The notes under the pieces were generated by a model. It did not search any database. It saw only the letters and a list, made by a program, of their open reading frames with translations, and was not told where the DNA came from. This document shows, piece after piece, positions 38,695-46,866 of a stretch of 62,213 nucleotides of DNA (position 1 is its first letter; every line of letters starts with the position of its first letter). The stretch covers positions 1 to 62,213 of the forward strand of contig JAGQPR010000002.1 of assembly GCA_020426625.1 (NCBI GenBank), in the 5' to 3' direction. A program made the translations under genes and the position numbers. Source of the DNA: Planctomycetales bacterium (lineage in GTDB: Bacteria; Planctomycetota; Planctomycetia; Pirellulales; Pirellulaceae).

Positions 38695-39023
38695 CGTTGC
38701 TGCCAATCGATATTAGCGTGCAAGAGGTCGAGGCAATGCTCGGACAACCGGATGTAGTCTTGATCGACTGCCGAGAACAATCGGAATGGGATATCGCCCA
38801 CATTGACGGCGCAATATTATTTCCCATGAGTCAGTGGCAGCAGGTCTCCGGCAAGCTGGCAGAATATGCCGACAAACGGTTGGTGGTTCATTGCCATCAT
38901 GGAGGCCGCAGCGCGCGAGTGACCCAATGGTTGCGCGAAAATGGATATCCTTCGGCGCAGAACATGCAAGGTGGAATTGACCAATGGAGCCTAGAGGTAG
39001 ATACCAGCGTGCCACGGTATTAG
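38691..39023 (+). CDS. Single-domain rhodanese
   Basis: 110 residues. A single rhodanese domain with VLIDCREQSEWDIAHIDGA and the active-site loop around Cys68 (VVHCHHGGRSARV), typical of GlpE/PspE-like sulfurtransferases. No signal peptide, so cytoplasmic. It starts inside the stop codon of the epimerase gene (ATGA overlap). The functional link to the epimerase is not obvious. Confidence 0.92.
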   Translation: MTLLPIDISVQEVEAMLGQPDVVLIDCREQSEWDIAHIDGAILFPMSQWQQVSGKLAEYADKRLVVHCHHGGRSARVTQWLRENGYPSAQNMQGGIDQWSLEVDTSVPRY

Positions 39024-39060
39024 CCCTCCTTGACTCCATGAATGCAGATCTGTCCCCGCT

Positions 39061-42027
39061 GTGAAGAATTCGCCCAGATTGCAGATCCAGCCCGGTACAA
39101 AGTCGACTCGATTGCAGGGTGGAAACTACGAGATAGTGATCGACGCTCCCAGCGATAGGTTCTCCGTGTCCAACCAGCAGTTTACGATACGTAACGGCCA
39201 GACTGTAGTGGCAACGATTACGCAGCGCCATGCATCCCCAGAACCTACCGCTAACGAGATAACATCGTCGCTGCGATCGACCGACCGGCGACTGGACGAA
39301 GTTGTTTACAACGGCGATACGTTAGACACCTGGCTGCGACGACTGCAGTTTGAACGCAGTCCCGACACCATCAATGAAGCTGTACAGGCGATCGACGCCA
39401 TGGCTTCAGACCAAGTCGCCGACTTGATCGAACCGGTGCTGCTTGAGTTTCTGAAGAGTCATCCCACCTTTGGGCAATCTGCGTCTCGGGCGTTGAGAAC
39501 GCTAGCGCGAGTTAGCGGCGAACACGGATTCGACAATTTGTCAGACATTTTGCGCGCACGAACGCCGCAAGAAAGCCAGATAAACATCGTGATTCACGCG
39601 AGCATGTTTACGGCTCGACGTCTCGAGAATATGCACGCTTTCTTGAACTGGTGTTCGGACGCGCTGCGTAACGAGCAAGATCTACGACTGCATGTCGGTG
39701 TTGCGCTTAGACACGTTTGTGATGCCCAATACCAAACGTGCCAGGAATGTGAGGCGGCGGTTTTGGACGTGCTGATCGCTTGCAAACAGTTGAGCAATGA
39801 AGAATATTGGTTGAATCCTTCGTATACCAGCGACATTCGATCTCCTTTATTGCGGCAGGAAATCTTTCGCCGAGCCATTGACGTGCTAGGCGATGAGGAT
39901 GTGGGAGTTGAGCTGGCAACCAAGGCGGCGCTGTTCCTAGGTATGTACGCCCAGTACCGTGACAAGCTGAATTTGGAACAGCGCTCTCGTTTGGTTGAAT
40001 CGCTGGCTAGCAGGTTTCTACTGGCGGCGCAGAATCCTCGGCAATCCCTTGATTTACTGGAATTGCCCAACAGTTCCGGAGGTGTCGCACCAATTCTTCC
40101 AAATGTTGTCTGGGGAAGGCACAGAAGTAAGACTGCAAACCCGCTGATCGTGTTGCTCAACTTGGTGAGCAGACTTGAACTTCAGCAAAATCTCGTCAAC
40201 GCGCTCACGGAATTACACCGATCGTTCGCTAGCCTGGATTTGTACGCTGACGAGTATTCAAACGCCTTTCGTAGGGTAGAAGTTGGTTGGGACGTAATTG
40301 TTAATTCACCAGCAAAATATGATGAAAAGCATCAAGCGTTGCTGCAGCAAGTCATCTATGTGCAGAGCGGCCTTTTGATTGGCAAAGAGTATGAGCCGCT
40401 AGTAGCTCGCTTCAGCGAAAAGCTGCCCGTGGACTATGCCGCAGAGTCCCAGCGGCTGTTGGAGCAAGTGAAGTTTGGTGATGACAGTGCTCGAAGAAAA
40501 GCGCTCGATCATGCGTACCAGCTAGTGCCTGCAGCGTATGGCGAGCCTTGGATTCCTGAACTGGTAAGATTGTTGGCCGAACAGCCCGCTTGGTTGGACT
40601 TGGACTCCGCCACCATCCTATCGTCAAGATTCGCTGGTGATCAGTTCCTAGGGCACTATGCCCAGGCCCTTCAGTCCGCATCCACGGACAAGTCGGTTAA
40701 GCTGCTCAGCGCAGATAGATGGATAGATCATGAATTCGGTTGCAGCGATGTGGATTCCGTCACTCAATGGATGGTTTGGTGTGATTCGATCTTTGCATCG
40801 TCCCACGAAAAGTACCAGCCTATTCAGGCGGCGCTGACCAAGATATTACGGCAGCTGCTGCGCGATCGCAGCGAGTTACAAGCAGTGTACATTGAAGAGG
40901 GTGGACGGGTACAGCGCAAGGCCGACCTTGTCAGTATCGAATGCCAAGAAACCATACTTCGCCACTTGCAGTCGTATTCTCAGTTGACCGATGAGAACTT
41001 CTGGTTCTCTCAGCCTGTATCATGCTCACTGGACGATCAAGGCAAGCGTAATGACCAAGAAAAGATGGATGCGCCTTTCCGACGGATTGTGTTTGAGCGA
41101 GCGGTGGAGGCTTTGAGCTCAAAAAATCCCAATCAAACAGTAGCGCAGGTTGAGCAATTGCACGCCCACTCGCTCATGATGATCGGCGATGTTCTCTCAA
41201 TTGATGGACTCTCGCAAGAACATCAGCGAGCCATCGTCGCTTATCTACGCAGCGCACTAACGGATGCATCTAAACAGCTGGATTCGAAGAGCGAGTTTCA
41301 CGAACTTTACGGAAAAAAATTGGGCACCCTGTCAGCCCCCAAGCTGCCAGGGTTGTCGGTTTCAAATACTTTTGGCACATGCAACGTGCTGTTATGCAGC
41401 TTGAACGTGGTTGCTGAAATGGATCTTAGCGACGAACTTCGAACCGAATTGAAGATGCTGCAAGAAGCGGCGGCCGTATTTCCAGTCTCCCGCGACTATT
41501 CTGCAGTTTGGGTTGGAAGGGTGTCGGATCAATGGCTCCGTTTTAAAAGCGGGAGCGATATAGAACCACCGCAGATGTTTCTTCAAACTGTCTACGTTCA
41601 AGCTGGTCTGCTGCTGGGCCAAGAGTTCAACGATTTGCGATCCACACTGACCCGGCGCAAGCAGGAATACGACGAGGCGCGTCGAAGCTTGGTCGAATCG
41701 GGGGATACTTTGGCAGTCTATGTGCCCCATTTCCTTCCGCCGGGTTTGACGCCCACACCCGTCATTCAAGCCGGCAAACGAACTCCGGTAAGCGGATACC
41801 CGGTTCCGGTAAACAGCGAGGGTGAAATCTCGCTTCCATTGACAGGCACTTTGTCTGTTGCTGGAAAGGACTTGGAAACTGTTCGCGAGCTCATTGTCCA
41901 GCGTTTCGCGAGAAACGCTGCTCGCACAGAAGACGAGCTGGTGGGAACAACAGTGCAGTTCCTATTGCGTGCTGGCGAACAGCTGGAATTGCGGAATATC
42001 ACTGGCCAGCCAACAACTGCCGAGTAG
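39061..42027 (+). CDS. Uncharacterised protein with internal duplication and Wza-like C-terminus
   Basis: 988 codons from GTG 39061; no in-frame ATG exists upstream before the TGA near 39034. Residues 8-56 look like a PEGA-like beta module (QGGNYEIVIDAPSDRFSVSN, FTIRNGQTVVATI) of the sort at the ends of planctomycete Ser/Thr kinases, so the frame may be the tail of a 5'-truncated gene. Two copies of an unknown, mostly helical unit follow, at about 195-455 and 570-875. Paired segments are LNWCSDALRNEQ/MVWCDSIFASSHEK, LSNEEYWLNPS/LTDENFWFSQP, FRRAIDVLG/FERAVEALS and VIYVQSGLLIGKEY/TVYVQAGLLLGQEF. The C-terminus (about 900-985) resembles the Poly_export/Wza domain (YPVPVNSEGEISLPLTGTLSVAGK). Function unknown; a link to polysaccharide export is only a guess. 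Confidence 0.75.
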   Translation: MKNSPRLQIQPGTKSTRLQGGNYEIVIDAPSDRFSVSNQQFTIRNGQTVVATITQRHASPEPTANEITSSLRSTDRRLDEVVYNGDTLDTWLRRLQFERSPDTINEAVQAIDAMASDQVADLIEPVLLEFLKSHPTFGQSASRALRTLARVSGEHGFDNLSDILRARTPQESQINIVIHASMFTARRLENMHAFLNWCSDALRNEQDLRLHVGVALRHVCDAQYQTCQECEAAVLDVLIACKQLSNEEYWLNPSYTSDIRSPLLRQEIFRRAIDVLGDEDVGVELATKAALFLGMYAQYRDKLNLEQRSRLVESLASRFLLAAQNPRQSLDLLELPNSSGGVAPILPNVVWGRHRSKTANPLIVLLNLVSRLELQQNLVNALTELHRSFASLDLYADEYSNAFRRVEVGWDVIVNSPAKYDEKHQALLQQVIYVQSGLLIGKEYEPLVARFSEKLPVDYAAESQRLLEQVKFGDDSARRKALDHAYQLVPAAYGEPWIPELVRLLAEQPAWLDLDSATILSSRFAGDQFLGHYAQALQSASTDKSVKLLSADRWIDHEFGCSDVDSVTQWMVWCDSIFASSHEKYQPIQAALTKILRQLLRDRSELQAVYIEEGGRVQRKADLVSIECQETILRHLQSYSQLTDENFWFSQPVSCSLDDQGKRNDQEKMDAPFRRIVFERAVEALSSKNPNQTVAQVEQLHAHSLMMIGDVLSIDGLSQEHQRAIVAYLRSALTDASKQLDSKSEFHELYGKKLGTLSAPKLPGLSVSNTFGTCNVLLCSLNVVAEMDLSDELRTELKMLQEAAAVFPVSRDYSAVWVGRVSDQWLRFKSGSDIEPPQMFLQTVYVQAGLLLGQEFNDLRSTLTRRKQEYDEARRSLVESGDTLAVYVPHFLPPGLTPTPVIQAGKRTPVSGYPVPVNSEGEISLPLTGTLSVAGKDLETVRELIVQRFARNAARTEDELVGTTVQFLLRAGEQLELRNITGQPTTAE

Positions 42028-42126
42028 GCTTACGTTGCCGCGATCTACCTGGCCCCATCGACCAAGTCCAAGAACCCGCCGCTCACGCGCACGGTTCAGG
42101 CAGTATGCTTCGATGCAATGACACGC

Positions 42127-42391
42127 CTAGTGTCAAGAACTGGAAATTCAGTTCCACATAATTCTTGTGCATAGCCGCTGTGCGTTAGTGTCAGGACTTG
42201 GAAATTCAGTTCCACATAATCCTTCCGCAATATTAGCCGCTGTGCGCTAGCACGCGGTTTTTGAGAGGATCGCATGCTAGCGTGCTAGAGGATGATGTGG
42301 CATCGGAATTGCGTTTTGTGACACTAGCAAGGAACCGCACGCTAGCGTGTTGCGGCTGATGTGGTATCGGAATTACGATATGTGACACTAG
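42127..42391. repeat. Composite CTAG-bounded palindromic repeat
   Basis: Two direct copies start at 42127 (CTAGTGTCAAGAACTGG) and 42185 (TTAGTGTCAGGACTTGG) and share GGAAATTCAGTTCCACATAAT. Inverted arms follow, ending TGACACTAG at 42319-42327 and 42383-42391. The centres contain CGCTAGCACGCGG/CCGCACGCTAGCG-type palindromes. The copy at 42185-42258 matches the window-end copy (62140-62213) at 70 of 74 positions. It is non-coding. The right CTAG is used as the stop codon of the DUF1328 gene. Confidence 0.7.
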
Positions 42392-42555
42392 AGTGCTGCA
42401 GAGCGCCTACCTATTAACAAGCTGATTACAAACAACACCAGGAATACAAAGAATAAAAGCTTCGCTATGGATGCCGCAGTTCCGGCCACTACACCGAAAC
42501 CAAGTACAGCTGCAATCAGCGATATAACCAAAAACGTCAGTGCCCAACTCAACAT
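42388..42555 (-). CDS. DUF1328 (YtjA-type) small membrane protein
   Basis: A 55-residue gene. It begins [19 protein letters not shown], followed by [16 protein letters not shown] and [20 protein letters not shown]. This is the typical DUF1328 pattern: two helices joined by a Gly-rich turn with a basic end. A strong ribosome site, GTAGGAGAACTATT, precedes the ATG at 42553-42555. Function is unknown; related small proteins are often stress-associated. Its TAG stop (42388-42390) lies within the CTAG terminus of the palindromic repeat, so the native 3' end may have been altered by that insertion. Confidence 0.88.
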   Translation of the reverse strand: MLSWALTFLVISLIAAVLGFGVVAGTAASIAKLLFFVFLVLFVISLLIGRRSAAL

Positions 42556-42951
42556 AATAGTTCTCCTACTGGATTAAACATCAGCAATGCCCACTTGTTC
42601 ATTCTTCGACAACTGTTGGTAGCGATTACCGTGCCAAGCCTAATCTTTTACGGCGGTCTCAACCGAGCGTGGAGAGGGTGCCCCTGCGATAGTCGTGAAA
42701 AGCATTCCATCCAGACTGTGATGCCAGATTGCGGTCGTATCAGAATCGTGACAGTCGCAGACTCCAGCGCACAGGCCGACGGACGACCTGCGCTATCGAC
42801 GCGCATTGCGGTCGTAGAACGACCACTTACGAGGAATGAACAGCATTCGTTCAGCGGCCGCTTGGCAGTTGGCCTACGTTTTGCCGTTCGAAGATGCATG
42901 CTCACTGCCACAAGGCTGCATGAGCTTAGGTTCCAAGTGGGAAGGATAGAG
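42556..42951. other. Divergent spacer before the one-helix membrane protein gene
   Basis: About 396 bases. The plus-strand frame of the next gene is open back to 42595, but the encoded Arg/Cys-rich residues look non-coding and have no ribosome site. I see promoter space for the divergent DUF1328 gene and the next gene, and no repeat or RNA gene. Confidence 0.4.
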
Positions 42952-43773
42952 ATGACTTCTGAAAATAACACGTCAAGTTGGACAGCGCCACTTCCGACAG
43001 TGTTTCTGGCAAATCACGACCAGCAGCGGCAACAGTGTATTGGGGCGAATCGATGTGCGGCCCCTTCGAAAACCGAGGCTAGCAGCCAAACCGCTGATCG
43101 AAAGTGGCGCTGGCCAACAAGAGTTTATTGGCTTCTCTTCAGCACGATTATTGGGCTCGGCATGATTTGGGCGCTATTTCCGGCAATTCATATCTCGAAA
43201 GGGAGTAGTCAGCGCACCTTTGAAGTTGAAGTCGACTTCGATACCTTTCGCAAAATTCTCGTTAGAAAGAACGCCACAAAGGCAATTGTAAATCACGCGG
43301 GGATGCAGTTAGCTGATCAGCAGATCGACAACTTGTCCATCGAATTGCCACAGCAGGACCGCCCAATCTTGAGGGCCTTACTCGGTAAGGCAAATGCAAA
43401 TTTATCCGCGACTAAAGAGATCGTCGTGATCCTATCGGACCCCAATGTTGATGCGAAGGAATTAGTGCTAACCCAACACGCTGATATTAGCCCGGAATTC
43501 ATGGTCGTCCAGACCAAGTCGACGAAGCCGGCAGGCAATTTGAAATCCTTCGAATCGCGTCTGACAGCGAAGTCAATGGACGGTCGCACCCAAGTCGAAC
43601 TCTCGATTGAACAGTCGCTTGAGTTTCGCATCCCCCGAATATTTGCTTTACTGTCAGACCGGAAAGTTCAAGAGGCAGCCATATCGGCAACCGAGGATCA
43701 GGAGCTGGCAATTCGAAATCTGATCAAAGACAATGATGACTCGTTGTTTGTGCTTCCCGATATCAAAATGTAA
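42952..43773 (+). CDS. Single-helix membrane protein of unknown function
   Basis: About 273 residues from ATG 42952, preceded by GAAGGATAGAG; I prefer it to TTG/ATG-type starts in the open frame back to 42595. Residues 1-60 are polar. One membrane helix follows (VYWLLFSTIIGLGMIWALFPA), then about 190 mostly beta/alpha mixed residues that would lie outside the cytoplasm (EVEVDFDTFRKILVRKNATKAI; TKEIVVILSDPNVDAKELVL). No family is recognised. A 52-bp repeat lies just after it (43810-43861). Confidence 0.7.
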   Translation: MTSENNTSSWTAPLPTVFLANHDQQRQQCIGANRCAAPSKTEASSQTADRKWRWPTRVYWLLFSTIIGLGMIWALFPAIHISKGSSQRTFEVEVDFDTFRKILVRKNATKAIVNHAGMQLADQQIDNLSIELPQQDRPILRALLGKANANLSATKEIVVILSDPNVDAKELVLTQHADISPEFMVVQTKSTKPAGNLKSFESRLTAKSMDGRTQVELSIEQSLEFRIPRIFALLSDRKVQEAAISATEDQELAIRNLIKDNDDSLFVLPDIKM

Positions 43774-43809
43774 CGTGCGACTCCGTGGCTTCCAAAGGCT
43801 TCTTGAGCA

Positions 43810-43861
43810 ATATTCGCCTTTGCGGAATTCTCGCGTCGGGACATAATGTGGCATTCATGAA
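43810..43861. repeat. 52-bp dispersed repeat, copy 1
   Basis: This segment (ATATTCGCCTTTGCGGAATT at its start, ATGTGGCATTCATGAA at its end) is identical over 52 bases to 58340-58391, in the same orientation. It lies in the spacer between two convergent genes, so it is not coding here. Confidence 0.85.
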
Positions 43862-44017
43862 TACCACAGATCGGCCGACCGAGCCCGAGTGTGTTTCTTA
43901 CATAGGAAGTTTGCTGACTAAGGACAACGCTCACGATACGAAACGAACAACCTGAATTTCATCACTATCAAGATGGGCCAGATAAGTATCCACGCCTTGA
44001 ACAAAGGGTCCGCCGCG

Positions 44018-44053
44018 ATCACGAGTCCCGTCGCTATTCGCGGGACTCGTGAT
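44018..44053. terminator. Candidate bidirectional terminator hairpin
   Basis: ATCACGAGTCCCG (44018-44030) and CGGGACTCGTGAT (44041-44053) form a perfect 13-bp stem with a 10-nt loop. It lies between convergent genes, 15 nt after the stop of the metallopeptidase gene. A short T-rich stretch is present on the minus side only. It could instead be a mobile palindrome. Confidence 0.5.
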
Positions 44054-44068
44054 ACCAAAGCGGATTGC

Positions 44069-44920
44069 TTATCGACTCTTTCCACGATGCCAGCCCGCTT
44101 CCAAGGCCATTAACCTGGAAGCCATGTCGGGGTGTGATGCCGATCCGTGAACAGAAGAACTATATCGGATCGCACGAGTTGTTTGTTCCAGCGTCGCTCC
44201 AGCGCGGGCGAGCACAAAACCCGATACATAATCTGCTTTCAACTCTTGCGTCCAGGCGTTAGTAAAACTCCCATAGAACGTGGCATCGCCATGAAAGTGG
44301 TGGGCGACTTCGTGGGCTAACACACTTAAAGAAGCGTATCGACCGTGGTTGCGGTATAGGTCATTCAGGAATGCGCCATCGTAGAGTATCACCGGGATGC
44401 GACTGCCATCCCAGGCGGTTTCCATCGTTGCCACGGCATTGTCGGGCGGCCCGGTGGGTCGCGTCACGATGGACGGCATTCCCAAATATCGGGTAATGCG
44501 ATCGACCAATTCCTGCGCCAAATCGGGTGGACCGTGCTGAGAGGAGATTGGGGCACCGAGCCAATCCAACTTGACATCGGCGGTTACCAATCGTCCATCA
44601 CGCCAATTCCGTAGCGTAATTCGCGCGAATCCGTTTGAATTTGCGACTGCCTGAACGACATCTCCCACCTGATAAGCTGGACGACCGTTGATTGCAAGAA
44701 TGACGTCTTGCGGTTCCAGACCCGCGAGTTGCGCGGGTTCGTAGGGATCCACTGCCAAGATCATTACTCCCGGCACAAAGTTCCGCCAGTCAGCATCCGT
44801 AACGGTGACCCCCAGATTCCATTGGGCTTTCGCGGATGGCATGAACGTTGCCATGGCTACAGCGAACGCAATCAACCGCAACTCGCTGCGCGAATTAATG
44901 AATAGTCTTGCGAAAGACAT
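44069..44920 (-). CDS. Exported PDZ-domain zinc metallopeptidase
   Basis: 283 residues. A signal peptide covers about 1-32 (LRLIAFAVAMATFMPSAKA). A PDZ domain follows at about 45-120 (PAQLAGLEPQDVILAINGRPAYQVGD). The zinc site is HEVAHH (203-208) with the third ligand probably Glu226 in ELKADYVSG. HGSASHPDMASRLMAL near the end matches the conserved tail of M48-like peptidases. It lacks the multiple membrane helices of HtpX, so it should be a soluble periplasmic or lipid-side protease. It is last in a long same-strand series after the RTX protein gene, with about 100 nt between. The target is unknown. Confidence 0.82.
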   Translation of the reverse strand: MSFARLFINSRSELRLIAFAVAMATFMPSAKAQWNLGVTVTDADWRNFVPGVMILAVDPYEPAQLAGLEPQDVILAINGRPAYQVGDVVQAVANSNGFARITLRNWRDGRLVTADVKLDWLGAPISSQHGPPDLAQELVDRITRYLGMPSIVTRPTGPPDNAVATMETAWDGSRIPVILYDGAFLNDLYRNHGRYASLSVLAHEVAHHFHGDATFYGSFTNAWTQELKADYVSGFVLARAGATLEQTTRAIRYSSSVHGSASHPDMASRLMALEAGWHRGKSR

Positions 44921-45022
44921 GCTAATTCCCCTTCATCGAAAAACTGTTGTTGGACAATTGGTCGCACGTGCGACTGGTCGTCGAACGGGCGACGTGCGGA
45001 ACATCCAGTTGCGTCGTCATCA

Positions 45023-46567
45023 TTACACTTCTCGCACCGAGGTCCGCATGGAAAGGTCCCCGTCACTGCTTGTGGATTTAAAAAGTGCCGTATCTCCCGC
45101 CGCATTCTCGATAATCCCGCCATGGGAGATTGCGTTGCGTGCTGGCAACATGGTGGTTACCAGTTGACCGTCAACATTTTCGATGCGTACGAAGTACATT
45201 CCCATAAAATCGTCGACATCTCTCCCGGCTGCATCGATGGCCTTACCAGCTGCTGCGATTACGCCCGGTATGGCCTCTTTCGCATTGCCGGTGGCAATAG
45301 ACGGAATCGCCGCGATCAGCCCCTTGCCGATTTCAACGACTGCATCCCAGGTAGCACTGTCTTGATCGAACAGCGATACAAAGAAATCCACGGACTCACC
45401 CGGCTTCAATTCGCCAGTCCACAGCGAAATATTCTTGACGCTTTCACCTGTGTTTAGAGACCAGACATCTGCCTTGCCGGGTGGATCCACGCGATAGGGT
45501 CCGAATTCGACGCCGTTACGACGTCCGGCCAACATGATGTAGATGTCGTTGTCGGAGCTGAACATGGCGTCGTCAGCAGAACGAGTCGAGAGCAGCTGGT
45601 CGAGCGTAAGGTTGACCTTGATCTTCTTCTCAATGGTGTCTCGACCAAGCTGATCTCCAATCACATCACGCATGGCTCCGCCATCGAGGTAATCATCTCC
45701 TAAGCCGCCGTAGAGCCGATCAGCGCCGTTCCCTCCGTAGATATGGTCGGATCCAAGTCCACCGTATAGGATGTCGTCGCCCGAGCCGCCATACACACGA
45801 TCATCTCCGTCACCTGCCGAGACAAAATCATTCCCACCAGCTCCATAGATGGTGTCATTGCCCGCTCCACCGTAGATTCGATCGTTACCCTGCGAAGAGA
45901 ACCAGTTGTCGCCGTAAATCGTGTCCCGGCCGTTTCCCCCATACAATTGATCGTGGCCACCATCGCCATAGATTTGGTCGTCGCCGTTCCCTCCATGAAT
46001 TCTGTCATCACCATTACCGCCATAGAGTGAGTCGTTTCCGTTGCCACCGACGATTAGATCGTTGCCATCGCCGCCGATTACGAGATCATTCCCGTTGCCA
46101 GCCCAAATGCGGTCATTGCCCGCTTCGCCGTAGATCGTGTCATTTCCATTTCCTCCAACGATGACATCGTTGCCAGCCCCGCCGCGAAGCGTGTCATTCC
46201 CGTCGCCTCCGTAGATGTAGCTCGTACCTCTGCCGCCTTGCAGATCGTCGGGGCCACCATTGCCGAAGATGTAATCCACGATTGCTGTGTGGTTCTTGAA
46301 CTGGTCGGCACCCTCACTGCCACGAAACACAATCCGCTGCACGTCCGCTTTGCTGAACGATTGAACTGAGTTCTTTCCGGAAGCATCTTTGGAAGTGACG
46401 ATCACACGATTCCAAATATCGTAGACACCAACATTGGCCGGATTCGCCCCGGCATCGATTTCCAAGGTTCCTTGCTGCAGTGAGATAACGTCTCCGGCCA
46501 TTAGTTGACGGCTTTCGAGCGATTCCAGCTGCAGCGTGTTTCTACTTTTTCGAGTTGCCTTTTTCAC
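45023..46567 (-). CDS. RTX-repeat calcium-binding protein
   Basis: 514 residues. The N-terminus is basic and carries LESLESRQLMAG, the planctomycete LExR-x-L motif. Residues ~95-300 are about twenty glycine/aspartate nonapeptides (GGDGNDTLRGGAGNDVIVGG type), which fold as a Ca2+-binding beta-roll. The C-terminal ~190 residues are a non-repeat domain (YIMLAGRRNGVEFGPYRVDPPG; KNISLWTGELKPGESVDFFVSLFDQD) that I do not recognise. The protein is expected to be outside the cell or on its surface. It has its own 299-nt upstream spacer, so it is probably transcribed apart from the CHAT gene. Confidence 0.88.
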   Translation of the reverse strand: MKKATRKSRNTLQLESLESRQLMAGDVISLQQGTLEIDAGANPANVGVYDIWNRVIVTSKDASGKNSVQSFSKADVQRIVFRGSEGADQFKNHTAIVDYIFGNGGPDDLQGGRGTSYIYGGDGNDTLRGGAGNDVIVGGNGNDTIYGEAGNDRIWAGNGNDLVIGGDGNDLIVGGNGNDSLYGGNGDDRIHGGNGDDQIYGDGGHDQLYGGNGRDTIYGDNWFSSQGNDRIYGGAGNDTIYGAGGNDFVSAGDGDDRVYGGSGDDILYGGLGSDHIYGGNGADRLYGGLGDDYLDGGAMRDVIGDQLGRDTIEKKIKVNLTLDQLLSTRSADDAMFSSDNDIYIMLAGRRNGVEFGPYRVDPPGKADVWSLNTGESVKNISLWTGELKPGESVDFFVSLFDQDSATWDAVVEIGKGLIAAIPSIATGNAKEAIPGVIAAAGKAIDAAGRDVDDFMGMYFVRIENVDGQLVTTMLPARNAISHGGIIENAAGDTALFKSTSSDGDLSMRTSVREV

Positions 46568-46866
46568 GACTATCTCCCCAGTTAATGATGTGCATTCCGG
46601 ATTCGTCCGGCTTCTACCCGAGTAATCCAGCTACACACGCCAAACCGGAAATGCTTTTCCGCGAAAAAAGGAAAAAAAGTCTCAAGTCTGGGAAGCGTTT
46701 GCCCGCAGCAATCGACCGACTAGTAGTTCCAAGGAAATCAAGCGGGCTGGATACCGCCTGTAGGTTCAGAGAATTCGCCCGTCGGGGTTTCATGGGTTAA
46801 GCAACGACACAAGAAGCGCTGACAAACTATGCCTCAGCGCAATACCAAACTGGGGCTGAACAGGGA
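46568..46866. other. Spacer between the CHAT and RTX genes
   Basis: About 299 bases with no coding frame of note. A purine run (GCGAAAAAAGGAAAAAAAG) lies near 46655-46680. It should hold the RTX gene promoter on the minus strand and perhaps the end of the CHAT transcript. Confidence 0.4.

Noticed and set aside
42595..42951. N-terminal extension of the one-helix membrane protein
   Set aside because: Arg/Cys-rich, low-quality composition; ATG 42952 has a good ribosome site.
45700..46300. Tandem DNA repeats resembling a satellite or CRISPR-like array
   Set aside because: They are the codon-level image of RTX nonapeptides in a real gene; units are 27 nt without spacers.
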